A DNA stretch of 64,000 bases from Pseudarthrobacter polychromogenes (GTDB lineage: Bacteria > Actinomycetota > Actinomycetes > Actinomycetales > Micrococcaceae). Under the pieces are notes generated by a model, which worked only from the letters and a program-made list of their open reading frames with translations, ran no database searches and had not been told where the DNA came from. The translations under genes were made by a program, and so were the position numbers. Positions 56,083-63,822 of this stretch are shown here, piece after piece. Position 1 is the first letter of the stretch. Every line of letters begins with the position of its first letter. The stretch covers positions 62,001 to 126,000 of the forward strand of contig NZ_BMKU01000005.1 of assembly GCF_014644495.1 (NCBI RefSeq), read 5' to 3'.

Positions 56083-56487
56083 ATGACCTCTGCGAACTCC
56101 CAGTCCATGAAGCCGGCCACTGTTGCCAAGAAACTTGGCATCTATCTGCCCGCAACACCGCAGGAGTTCCAGGATTCGACCATCACCCGCGCCGAGTTCG
56201 CCGAACTGCAGGCCAACCCGCCGGAGTGGCTTGCCGAGCTCCGCCGCAACGGCCCGCACCCCCGCCCGGTGGTGGCGCAGAAGCTGAACGTGTCCATCAG
56301 CGGCCTGGCACGCGGCGGCGTTGAGGACGCGCTGACGACGGCGGAGATCACCGCGCTGCTGCAGGCTCCCCCGCAGTGGCTGGTCACCGAGCGGGCCACG
56401 CATGCCGCCGTCCGGGCCGAGGCCCAGCGGGTCAAGGAAGAATCCGCGAAGAAGGACGCCAAGAAGGCCCGCGCCAAGGCCGAGTAG
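56083..56487 (+). CDS. DUF5997 family protein
   Basis: 134 residues from ATG 56083. MKPATVAKKLGIYLPATPQEFQDS and NPPEWLAELRRNGPHPRPVVAQKL match the DUF5997 family as I know it. The C-terminus is a charged helix (RVKEESAKKDAKKARAK). The protein may bind the divergent LysR-like partner; function unknown. Confidence 0.8.
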   Translation: MTSANSQSMKPATVAKKLGIYLPATPQEFQDSTITRAEFAELQANPPEWLAELRRNGPHPRPVVAQKLNVSISGLARGGVEDALTTAEITALLQAPPQWLVTERATHAAVRAEAQRVKEESAKKDAKKARAKAE

Positions 56488-56518
56488 GCCCGCTCGCACC
56501 GCAGCTGTCCCGGGACCC

Positions 56519-56899
56519 TCAGTCCTGGTGCAGCTGGATGAAGTTGCCGCAGCCGTCGTCGAACACGGCGCTGATCCCGGAGGGGTCCTCGGCCGGCTCG
56601 CCCTTGAAGGTGACCCCCGCGGCCAGCAGCCGCTCATACTCCGCCCGCACGTCCGGCACGCCGAAGACGATAGCCGGGAGGCCGGCGTCGTGCACGGCGT
56701 TCATGTAGGCGGCGCCGATCGGATTGTCGCTGGGTTCCAGCAGCAGTCCCACTGAACCGGCGTCCGAGCCGGGGTCCTTGATGATGTACAGGTTGTGCTC
56801 TGGCATGGCCATCAGGGTCTCGAAGCCCAGGGTTCCTGTGTAGAAGGCGTGGGCGGCGGCGGGGTCCTTGACGTGGATGCTGCACATTTTGAGTCTCAT
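56519..56899 (-). CDS. VOC (glyoxalase-fold) protein
   Basis: 126 residues from ATG 56899. Paired modules: MCSIHVKDPAAAHAFYTGTLGFETL and VPDVRAEYERLLAAGVTFKGEP, ending SAVFDDGCGNFIQLHQD. The terminal Glu of catalytic glyoxalases is replaced by Gln in FIQLH, so classical glyoxalase I chemistry is doubtful. Stand-alone gene. Confidence 0.82.
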   Translation of the reverse strand: MRLKMCSIHVKDPAAAHAFYTGTLGFETLMAMPEHNLYIIKDPGSDAGSVGLLLEPSDNPIGAAYMNAVHDAGLPAIVFGVPDVRAEYERLLAAGVTFKGEPAEDPSGISAVFDDGCGNFIQLHQD

Positions 56900-57053
56900 G
56901 GACCCACGGTACGTGGCGTTCAGCCCTCCGGAAAGATGCCCGTTCCGGCCCCGGCCGTCCGGACCATTGACCGGCCTTCAAGAACGGGGTGGAATGGAAT
57001 TACCAGCCCGGGATTCCGCGGCCCGGGCACGCGCTGGAAGTCAGGTGTCCGCC

Positions 57054-57656
57054 ATGGGGGAAGGATTCTTCGAGGGACTGGTCCAGGGGGCCTGGGCCCT
57101 GCTGCTGTGCGGCCCGGTGCTGGTGGCCAGTGTTGCGGTCACCGTCTTCGTGGTCCGGCGCCGCGCCCTGGCCGGCGGAAACGGGCCAACTGAACGTTCG
57201 GACCAGCTGTTTTGGGACCTGTTCCTTGGGGCAGCCGTTGCCGTTCCCGCCCTGCTGATCCCCACCATGATCTCGCCGTGGACGGGCCTGTTCCTGGGCG
57301 GAGCCGGCATTGCCGCCGGCGTGGCCGCCTACCGGGGGACGCCGAAGTATCTTGCGCGGCGCACGGCGCGCGACGACTACCGCGCGCTCGAGTCCGCGCA
57401 CCTTGCGGCGCAGGCCCGGCACGACGAGCTGATCGCCAGGTGGAGGCGGTATGAGCTGGATCCGGCCTGCTCGATTGACTATCCGGCGCTGACGGATGTC
57501 CGGACCCCCGAAACCTCGGCCCTTATCAAGGCCATGCGGCAGGCTGACGAGCTGCGCGGTGCGCCCCACCGGGGATATCCCGACGCCGTCACCAGCCTGG
57601 GTGCCACCCTTGCCGCTGCCGAGAAGGCAGCGGGCGTCCCGGCGGAACAGGCGTAG
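57054..57656 (+). CDS. Hypothetical membrane protein
   Basis: 200 residues from ATG 57054; the frame also opens at ATG 56994 and further upstream, so the start is uncertain. Two or three helices in the first 95 residues (AWALLLCGPVLVASVAVTVFVV, LFLGAAVAVPALLIPTM, TGLFLGGAGIAAGVAAY). A cytosolic helical part rich in Arg/Ala/Glu follows (ARDDYRALESAHLAAQARHDELIARW). No known domain recognised. Confidence 0.65.
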   Translation: MGEGFFEGLVQGAWALLLCGPVLVASVAVTVFVVRRRALAGGNGPTERSDQLFWDLFLGAAVAVPALLIPTMISPWTGLFLGGAGIAAGVAAYRGTPKYLARRTARDDYRALESAHLAAQARHDELIARWRRYELDPACSIDYPALTDVRTPETSALIKAMRQADELRGAPHRGYPDAVTSLGATLAAAEKAAGVPAEQA

Positions 57657-57713
57657 ACGTTACCCGCTGTGTCGCATTTCGTGGAACGGGGAACCCTGCG
57701 GCGATAGCATCCA

Positions 57714-58325
57714 ATGATGGATCCCCAGGAGTTGCCAACCCATGACCAGTTCGGCCGGCGGCTGGAGGACCGCGGTGCCTGGCGGCAGGCCACTACCCTG
57801 GCTGCGGCCGGAGAACTGACTGCCCGCTGGCTGGAAGGCGAAAGCCAGTACCAGCCCGGAACCTTCGCCCCCGGCTTTGACGATGAAACCCGGCCGATTG
57901 CGTCTTCCCTCGCGGAGCTGAACCGCAACGGACTCTTCACCAAGGAGTCCCAGCCCGGCCTCCGCCCGGGTCCGGCGGCGCAGCGGCAATACGTGACGGG
58001 GTTTTGCTCCGCGGCCGCCGCCTCGGCCCTGATCGGCCTGTCCGCCCGCACGGAGCTGGTCACTGTGGCGCACGCCCCCGGCGAGTCCAGCAGCGCCGCG
58101 ATCCCGGTGACGCTGGCAGGCACCGAAGTCACCACGGTCCTGGGCTCCAGCGAGAATCCGGTGGACGAGGAACAGATCCGCGACTGGGCGGTGGAAACCA
58201 ACGATTCCCTGGCGCTGCTGCTCGCCGACTCCTGGTATGTGGAGGTCTTCGACCCCGCCTGGGGCCGGAACGACCTGCTGCTGCCGGAGGTGCTGGCCGC
58301 CCTCTCAACGGTGGAGCCAGGTTAA
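57714..58325 (+). CDS. Hypothetical protein, DUF6919-like
   Basis: 203 residues from ATG 57714 (or ATG 57717). A soluble alpha/beta protein with ELNRNGLFTKESQPGLRPG and YVTGFCSAAAASALIGLSA, which remind me of the DUF6919 family. The C-terminus ends SWYVEVFDPAWGRNDLLLPEVL. No catalytic motif recognised. A perfect 12-bp hairpin follows. Confidence 0.65.
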   Translation: MMDPQELPTHDQFGRRLEDRGAWRQATTLAAAGELTARWLEGESQYQPGTFAPGFDDETRPIASSLAELNRNGLFTKESQPGLRPGPAAQRQYVTGFCSAAAASALIGLSARTELVTVAHAPGESSSAAIPVTLAGTEVTTVLGSSENPVDEEQIRDWAVETNDSLALLLADSWYVEVFDPAWGRNDLLLPEVLAALSTVEPG

Positions 58326-58340
58326 GGGCACACAGCAGAA

Positions 58341-58368
58341 GGGCGGGGCGGCCTCAGCCGCCCCGCCC
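58341..58368. terminator. Bidirectional terminator
   Basis: GGGCGGGGCGGC (58341-58352) pairs perfectly with 58357-58368 around a 4-nt loop, between the convergent genes ending at 58325 and 58389. Confidence 0.85.
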
Positions 58369-58388
58369 GTCAAATTCGCTGGCAGGCC

Positions 58389-58871
58389 CTACAGGTCCAC
58401 CGTGCCGCTCTCGCCGACGCTCATCCGGCTGTTGGTGACCTTGGACTTGACCCACTGGAGCACCGTGGCAGCGGTGCCGCCGGGACTGGTCCAGTATTCC
58501 GCCGAGTCCGAGTCAATGTGGAGCAGGCACACCTCAGGGGTGTCCGGGCCGTCCGGGAACCATGCTTCGACGGCCTGGTTCCACATTTCGCGGATTTTCT
58601 CCCGGTCCGTGACAACCTGCGCCGTTCCCGCAACGGAGACCCATTCGGTGTTCTTGCCAAAGGAGACGTTGACGCGGGGGTCCGCCCGGACATGGGCCAC
58701 CTGCGAGGTGCCAAGGCCCGTGAAGAACCACATGTCGCCGTCGTCCTTCACGTCCTGGACAGCCAGCGGCCGGCTCACGAGGGCGCCGTCTTCGTTGATG
58801 GTGGTCAACATCCCAATGTGGGAACCGTTGATGATGTCCGTAACCTTGCTGATGCTCTCAGTGTCAGTCAT
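58389..58871 (-). CDS. Pyridoxamine-5'-phosphate-oxidase-fold protein (general stress protein 26-like)
   Basis: 160 residues from ATG 58871. Split-barrel flavin-binding fold: SHIGMLTTINEDGALVSRPL, DGDMWFFTGLGTSQVAHVRADPRVNVSFG and WVSVAGTAQVV, then a conserved YWTSPGG. Members bind FMN, F420 or haem and are often stress-induced. A TAAGCATGCTTA palindrome ~55 bp upstream, identical to one beside marR, suggests MarR control. Confidence 0.85.
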   Translation of the reverse strand: MTDTESISKVTDIINGSHIGMLTTINEDGALVSRPLAVQDVKDDGDMWFFTGLGTSQVAHVRADPRVNVSFGKNTEWVSVAGTAQVVTDREKIREMWNQAVEAWFPDGPDTPEVCLLHIDSDSAEYWTSPGGTAATVLQWVKSKVTNSRMSVGESGTVDL

Positions 58872-58925
58872 ATCTCACCTCGTTCGTCTGCATGCGGGGG
58901 AACTCCCCTCGGGCCAGCCTATTGG

Positions 58926-58937
58926 TAAGCATGCTTA
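58926..58937. promoter_or_regulatory. MarR-type operator upstream of the PNPOx-like gene
   Basis: TAAGCATGCTTA, identical to 52989-53000, nearly 6 kb away. Confidence 0.75.
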
Positions 58938-58982
58938 TTTTCCAGCCCGGAAGTGCCTGTCCGCCCTGCGCTGAAACCGGAA

Positions 58983-60371
58983 TCAGGCTCCGGCCGGGAC
59001 GGCCACGCGGGCCACTTCAAGGATCCGGGCCGCAGTGTGCCGGCCCATCCGGATGGCTCCGTCGACATGCTGGTAGCCTTCAGCGGCCAGGTCGGAGGAG
59101 GACCAGTAGATGGGCCCCACCGGGGCATGCTGGTCCTTGCCGTAGCGGTGCAGGCCGCCGAGGTCGTAACTTGAGGCGTAGGCGCCGCGGGTCCACTCCT
59201 CGGAGCCCCAATCCGATTCGTAGTAGACCTCCGGTTCCAGCGCCTCGGCGCCGAGGAACCCGGCAATGGACTCCAGGATGGCACGCCTGCGCTCTTCGGC
59301 ACCCAGCTCGAAAACGGCGTCGGCCTTTTCATCCGAGACGAACCCAACCAAAGTGCCTCTGGTGTCGCCGAAGTTTGTGTTGTCGTACACCTCCTGGACC
59401 AGGGATCCGGCGCCGAAGCAGGTGCCGGACAGGCCGGAGTTCCGCCAGAACGGGCGGCTGTAGACGGCATGGACCTTGATTACCAGGCCCAGCGACTGGT
59501 GCTGGTGCATCTGGTGCTGGCGGCGGGGCAGCGGCGGGTTGAAGGAGACGCGTGAATAGAGGTTGGGCGGCACGGCCATGATCACGAACCGCGCGTTGAC
59601 GGTTGCCCCGTCCGAGACCACTTTGACGCGGTGGCCTTCGGTGTCCGACTCCCAGTTGATGGTGCGCACCGGGGAGTTAAGGACGACGTCGTCCCCAACC
59701 TCCTGCGCGAGCAGCAGGGAGACCTGCTGCATTCCGCCCACCACACGCCGGTCCAGGATGAAGTCTTCATCCGTGAGGTGGCTAAAGGACCCCGCCGACG
59801 CCGCCATCAGCACGGCCTGCAGGGCGGAGAAGGCGTGGGCCGGCTTGGTGAGCATGCCGCCGGCGATGAAGAGGCCGATGTTGTTGCACGCCTCCTCGTT
59901 GGACGAGTGCTGCCGCAGCCAGTGGTGGAAGGAGATGGTGTCCAGCTCGCGCGCCTTCGGGTGCGCCCACGGCTCGGTGGCGCCGATTTCCGCTGCAAGC
60001 CCGTCCAGCAGTGCGGTCAGTTTGTCCATCTCGGCCTGCGTGTCCGGGTCCACGGGGAACGAATCGCCGGTGTAGCGCACGGGGACCCCGTCCGCGCCGA
60101 TGTACATCGACTCACCCTCGCGGTACCGGGCGTACGTCTGCAGGCCCAGTTCGTCCAGGAGTTCCAGGAGTACGGTCTGGTCCGGCGAGACCCACTGGCC
60201 GCCGATCTCCAGCATGGCGCCGTCAACCGTGCCGGTCCAGGTGCGGCCGCCCACGCGGTCCCTGGCCTCGAGCACGGCAACGGTCAGGCCGGCCTTCTTC
60301 AGTTCACGGGCTGCGGTGAGTCCGGACGGCCCGGCTCCAACGACAACGACGTCGCGGTTCAGGTTCAGCAT
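58983..60371 (-). CDS. Flavin monoamine oxidase (putrescine/tyramine oxidase-like)
   Basis: 462 residues from ATG 60371 (GAGAGGA upstream). Rossmann FAD motif VVVVGAGPSGLTAARELKKAG, followed by ARDRVGGRTWTG and the GG doublet EIGGQWVS. The C-terminal FAD contact is EGYQHVDGAIRMGRHTAARIL. The layout is that of bacterial putrescine and tyramine oxidases; no covalent-flavin Cys motif is evident. It oxidises a primary amine to aldehyde, NH3 and H2O2. The divergent TetR gene and a TAAATGAA-N5-TTCATTTA operator lie upstream; the same operator precedes the agmatine deiminase gene, supporting a polyamine substrate. Confidence 0.87.
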   Translation of the reverse strand: MLNLNRDVVVVGAGPSGLTAARELKKAGLTVAVLEARDRVGGRTWTGTVDGAMLEIGGQWVSPDQTVLLELLDELGLQTYARYREGESMYIGADGVPVRYTGDSFPVDPDTQAEMDKLTALLDGLAAEIGATEPWAHPKARELDTISFHHWLRQHSSNEEACNNIGLFIAGGMLTKPAHAFSALQAVLMAASAGSFSHLTDEDFILDRRVVGGMQQVSLLLAQEVGDDVVLNSPVRTINWESDTEGHRVKVVSDGATVNARFVIMAVPPNLYSRVSFNPPLPRRQHQMHQHQSLGLVIKVHAVYSRPFWRNSGLSGTCFGAGSLVQEVYDNTNFGDTRGTLVGFVSDEKADAVFELGAEERRRAILESIAGFLGAEALEPEVYYESDWGSEEWTRGAYASSYDLGGLHRYGKDQHAPVGPIYWSSSDLAAEGYQHVDGAIRMGRHTAARILEVARVAVPAGA

Positions 60372-60410
60372 GATGTCCTCTCTTTGGTCCTGCCAGGTGA
60401 CGGGAACCAC

Positions 60411-60431
60411 TAAATGAACGGCATTCATTTA
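60411..60431. promoter_or_regulatory. TetR-type operator between amine oxidase and tetR
   Basis: TAAATGAA (60411-60418), five bases, TTCATTTA (60424-60431). Same half-sites and spacing as at 46374-46394. Confidence 0.85.
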
Positions 60432-60480
60432 TTAGAACTATAGCTGCTCCTGTCATGGACGGGAAGTGCCCGGTGGAATA

Positions 60481-61209
60481 ATGCTGGAGACCACCGACGA
60501 AAGGGCAGGCATGCCGGCAGTATCAGCCACTCAGGGGCGCAACGCGGGGAGTGCCGGCACCCAGAGGCGGAGGGCCGGCAGGCCGTCAGCCGCCGTCCTG
60601 GACAAGGCCGGGATCACCACGGCGGCACTGGAGCTGATCAACCGCAAGGGATATGACGGCCTCACCATGGCCGCACTGGCCAAGGAACTGGACGTGGCGC
60701 CGTCGGCCCTCTACAACCACGTGGCAGCCAAGCGGGACGTCCTGCTCCTGGTGGAGGACCACCTCACCTCACTGGTGGATGTATCCGGCTTCGGCCCGGC
60801 ACCGTGGGAGGAAGCCGTTCGCGGCTGGGCCTGGAGCTACCGGAACGTCTTCGCCGAGCACACGCCGCTCATCCCGGTCATCGCCGTCCTTCCGGTGACT
60901 GACGCACCGCAGACCCTGGCCATGTACGAGACCGTCAGCAAGGGATTCCTCGACGCCGGATTCCCGCAGGAGCGGATTGTCTCCTCCATCGTGGCCTTGG
61001 AGTCCTTCATTTTTGGCTCCGCCTATGACGTCACGGCGCCGGCCGATATTTTCGAGTCGGGCTCCATGGCGGAGGCAACACCGCACTTCACGGCTGCCGT
61101 GCGGAGCGCGGAAGGACAGGTGGACGGGCCACCCGCAGACGCCGCGTTCAGCCTGGGGCTTGAGGCACTCATCGCAGGACTGGGCGCCCTGCGGGAGCAG
61201 CGGGGTTAG
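60481..61209 (+). CDS. TetR-family regulator of polyamine catabolism (inferred)
   Basis: About 242 residues; ATG 60481 follows GGTGGA, and GTG 60466 is an alternative. The HTH is LTMAALAKELDVAPSALYNHVAAKRD, and the C-terminal TetR domain holds the pattern EDHLTSLVD ... AWSYRNVFAEHTPLIPVIAVLP. An unusually long polar N-terminal arm (~45 residues) precedes the HTH. Divergent from the amine oxidase with one strong palindrome between; a second copy of the palindrome lies at the agmatine deiminase operon. Confidence 0.87.
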   Translation: MLETTDERAGMPAVSATQGRNAGSAGTQRRRAGRPSAAVLDKAGITTAALELINRKGYDGLTMAALAKELDVAPSALYNHVAAKRDVLLLVEDHLTSLVDVSGFGPAPWEEAVRGWAWSYRNVFAEHTPLIPVIAVLPVTDAPQTLAMYETVSKGFLDAGFPQERIVSSIVALESFIFGSAYDVTAPADIFESGSMAEATPHFTAAVRSAEGQVDGPPADAAFSLGLEALIAGLGALREQRG

Positions 61210-61257
61210 TCCAGCCTCCCCGTATAGCCGCGACATCCCCACGACGGACCTGCCACC

Positions 61258-61272
61258 ACTTGTAATACAAGT
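61258..61272. promoter_or_regulatory. GntR/FadR-type operator upstream of the sugar-acid dehydratase
   Basis: ACTTGTAATACAAGT, a perfect 15-bp palindrome with a central A, 60 bp before the dehydratase start. TTGTA-N-TACAA is a typical site for FCD-type GntR regulators, one of which is encoded at the end of this operon. Confidence 0.75.
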
Positions 61273-61332
61273 ACTCTACTTATATCCTAAGAGGGCGGGC
61301 GAAGGAGCCCGGTCCCGCCTGAAGGAGAACCC

Positions 61333-62460
61333 GTGAGTACCGTCGATCTGATCCGGCACGTCAAGCTGTCCACCGCCCGCCTGCCCCTCGCCGTTCCCAT
61401 CAGCGACGCGAAGGTCTTCACGGGCCGGCAGAAGCCCATGACCGAGGTCGTCTTCCTCTTCGCCGAGATCACCACGGAACTGGGGCACACCGGCGTCGGC
61501 TTCAGTTACTCCAAGCGCGCCGGCGGTCCGGCGCAGTACGCACACGCCAAGGAGGTCGCCGGCGGCATCATCGGCGAGGACCCCAACGACATCGCGAAGA
61601 TCTACACCAAGCTCCTGTGGGCCGGAGCGTCCGTGGGCCGCTCCGGGGTGGCCACGCAGGCCCTGGCCGCAATCGACATTGCCCTCTACGACCTCAAAGC
61701 CAAGCGGGCCGGACTGCCCCTGGCCAAGTTCCTGGGCTCATACCGCGACTCCGTGCAGACCTACAACACCTCCGGCGGCTTCCTCAACGCCAGCCTCGAG
61801 GAAGTAAAAGCCCGCGCCACGCAGTCGATTGAGGAGGGCATCGGCGGCATCAAGATCAAGGTCGGCCTGCCGGACAGCAAGGAGGACCTCCGCCGCGTCG
61901 CCGGGATCCGCGAGCACATTGGCTGGGACGTTCCACTGATGGTGGACGCCAACCAGCAGTGGGACCGTGCCACCGCCCTGCGGATGGGCCGCCAGCTCGA
62001 GCAGTTCAACCTCGTCTGGATCGAAGAGCCCCTGGACGCCTACGACTTCGAGGGCCACGCGCACCTGGCGCAGGTCCTGGATACTCCCATCGCCACCGGG
62101 GAGATGCTCGCCTCCGTGGCCGAACACAAGGGCCTCATCAGCGCGAACAGCTGCGACATCATCCAGCCGGATGCCCCACGGGTGGGCGGCATTACCCAGT
62201 TCCTGCGCCTTGCCGCCCTGGCGGATGAGCGCGGCCTGGGCCTGGCCCCGCACTTCGCCATGGAAATCCACCTGCACCTGGCCGCCGCCTACCCGCGCGA
62301 GCCCTGGGTGGAGCACTTCGACTGGCTCGATCCGCTGTTCAACGAACGCCTCGAAACCAAGAACGGCAAAATGATCGTCCCGGACCGCCCCGGCCTGGGC
62401 ATCACCCTGAGCGACCAGGCGCGCGCCTGGACCACCGAATCAGTGGAGTTCGGCGCGTAA
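61333..62460 (+). CDS. Enolase-superfamily (mandelate racemase group) sugar-acid dehydratase
   Basis: 375 residues from GTG 61333. Barrel residues: KxK in GGIKIKVGLPDS; metal ligands Asp in LMVDANQQWD, Glu in VWIEEPLDAYD and Glu in IATGEMLASV; catalytic His in LAPHFAMEIHLHLAAAYP. The layout fits the L-talarate/galactarate dehydratases of the MR group. These remove water from C5/C6 sugar acids to give 2-keto-3-deoxy acids. It is co-transcribed with its likely GntR regulator 10 bp downstream. No downstream aldolase is in view, so the pathway is incomplete here. Confidence 0.83.
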   Translation: MSTVDLIRHVKLSTARLPLAVPISDAKVFTGRQKPMTEVVFLFAEITTELGHTGVGFSYSKRAGGPAQYAHAKEVAGGIIGEDPNDIAKIYTKLLWAGASVGRSGVATQALAAIDIALYDLKAKRAGLPLAKFLGSYRDSVQTYNTSGGFLNASLEEVKARATQSIEEGIGGIKIKVGLPDSKEDLRRVAGIREHIGWDVPLMVDANQQWDRATALRMGRQLEQFNLVWIEEPLDAYDFEGHAHLAQVLDTPIATGEMLASVAEHKGLISANSCDIIQPDAPRVGGITQFLRLAALADERGLGLAPHFAMEIHLHLAAAYPREPWVEHFDWLDPLFNERLETKNGKMIVPDRPGLGITLSDQARAWTTESVEFGA

Positions 62461-62470
62461 CCTAGTTGCC

Positions 62471-63169
62471 ATGAGCCGGAACCTCACCGCGGACCTCGCC
62501 GCTGACCTTCGCACCCGCATCGTCGACGGCGTCATCCAGCCGGGCGAGAAGCTCCCCAGCGAAAACACCCTGATCAGCGACTTTGGCGTCAGCCGTACCG
62601 TGGTGCGTGCCGCGCTGACCCGGCTGCAGGCCGAGGGACTTGTGGAAACCGAACGGGGACGGGGCAGCTTTGCCCTCACCCCGCCGTCGGACGGACCCTC
62701 CCCCGCTCCGGGGGCGCGTCCGGTGGCCACCATGGAGGACCGGCTGCACCTGCTGGAGTTCCGCATGGGGGTGGAAGCGGAGGCCGCGGCACTGGCGGCG
62801 CGCAACCATACAGAGCGGCAGTTGCGGGCCGTCACCGCAGCGCTGGAGGAGTTCACGGCCAGCGCGGGGCACCCGGCACACGCCATGAAGTCGGACTTTG
62901 AGTTTCACCGGGCCGTAGCCGCCGCTTCCGGCAACCCCTATTATTCCGACTGCCTCGCGGCGCTGGGCCAGACGATGATCGCGATGCCGCGCACCCGGCT
63001 GATGACCGGCGTCGAGCACTACGCCCGGGACCATTTTGACCAGGTGGTGCAGGAACACCGGTCCATCTCGGAGGCCATCGCGGACGGGGATGAGGCTGCC
63101 GCAGCAGCTGCCATGCGCAGCCACCTGGCGAATTCACGACGCCGGTTCAAGGCATCGGCGCGTCCCTAG
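62471..63169 (+). CDS. GntR-family regulator, FadR/FCD type
   Basis: 232 residues from ATG 62471. The HTH is PGEKLPSENTLISDFGVSRTVVRAALTRLQ with wing GRGSFAL. The FCD domain has the metal-binding set in DFEFHRAVAAASGN, QVVQEHRSISEAI and MRSHL. It is the second gene of the dehydratase operon and the probable reader of the palindrome at 61258. The inducer is probably the sugar acid (inference). Confidence 0.9.
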   Translation: MSRNLTADLAADLRTRIVDGVIQPGEKLPSENTLISDFGVSRTVVRAALTRLQAEGLVETERGRGSFALTPPSDGPSPAPGARPVATMEDRLHLLEFRMGVEAEAAALAARNHTERQLRAVTAALEEFTASAGHPAHAMKSDFEFHRAVAAASGNPYYSDCLAALGQTMIAMPRTRLMTGVEHYARDHFDQVVQEHRSISEAIADGDEAAAAAAMRSHLANSRRRFKASARP

Positions 63170-63322
63170 CGGCCGGGGAATATCACCGCCACGCGGCACC
63201 AACCCGGCTCCCGTCGTCGAACCCGGCTGTGCGGCACCCGGGCCTGGACATAACACCCCGGAACCCCGGGGTGAAAAGTCCAAACAGCAGTGAAACCGGC
63301 TTTACGGAAACTCAGTGAACGC

Positions 63323-63356
63323 AGAAGAGCCCCGGTCCTAAGACCGGGGCTCTTCT
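63323..63356. terminator. Strong hairpin between the gntR gene and tRNA-Leu
   Basis: A perfect 15-bp stem AGAAGAGCCCCGGTC (63323-63337) with 63342-63356 and a 4-nt loop. It lies just beyond the 3' end of the minus-strand tRNA and is T-rich on its plus-strand exit, so it can act in both directions. Confidence 0.85.
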
Positions 63357-63364
63357 TGTTTGCG

Positions 63365-63447
63365 TGCGCGAGGGGGGATTTGAACCCCCACACCCTTTCG
63401 GATACTGGCACCTGAAGCCAGCGCGTCTGCCGTTCCGCCACTCGCGC
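63365..63447 (-). tRNA. tRNA-Leu, anticodon CAG
   Basis: The minus strand folds as a class II tRNA: acceptor GCGCGAG with CTCGCGC, anticodon arm CTGGC-TTCAGGT-GCCAG (anticodon CAG, reading CUG), a variable arm and the T loop GGTTCAAATCC. The CCA end is not encoded. Confidence 0.95.
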
Positions 63448-63822
63448 GCAACTTCTTTCACCCAGCAACGGCCGGTTTCCCGGATCCGCAACCCTGTAAA
63501 AGCAGCGAGATCAAGCATAACGGACAGTGGACGGAAATTACCAATTGGGCTCCCATGCGCCTGCCCGGCCCCGGCGGAACCCGAAAATTCGTGCCCCCGC
63601 CCCGGGACGGAACTGGGGCCGGATCCGGCCCGGCTGCGGCTGCGGAGTGAACTTTTGCAGGCGGCGGGCCGTTGTTGATTAAGGTCATTCACAGGGCTGC
63701 CCAGTAGTATCGGATGTAGGAGTGGCTGCCGCACGCGCGCACGCTCCTGAGATGTGAACTGCACGGCGGGTGAAGTTCCGGAACGGAAACTGCCCCGCAG
63801 CCGGGGGGAAAGGAGAAGAATC
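63448..63822. other. Intergenic region before fhaA, 375 bp
   Basis: Between divergent tRNA-Leu and fhaA. It must hold both promoters; an AT-richer block lies at ~63670-63715 (TTGATT, TAGTAT), but the hexamer spacing is too long for a confident call. No coding potential seen. Confidence 0.4.

Noticed and set aside
63448..63822. tRNA-Leu as an integration site for a genomic island
   Set aside because: No integrase or duplicated tRNA 3' end was seen on either side within the window; the tRNA-fhaA junction looks like the normal core arrangement.
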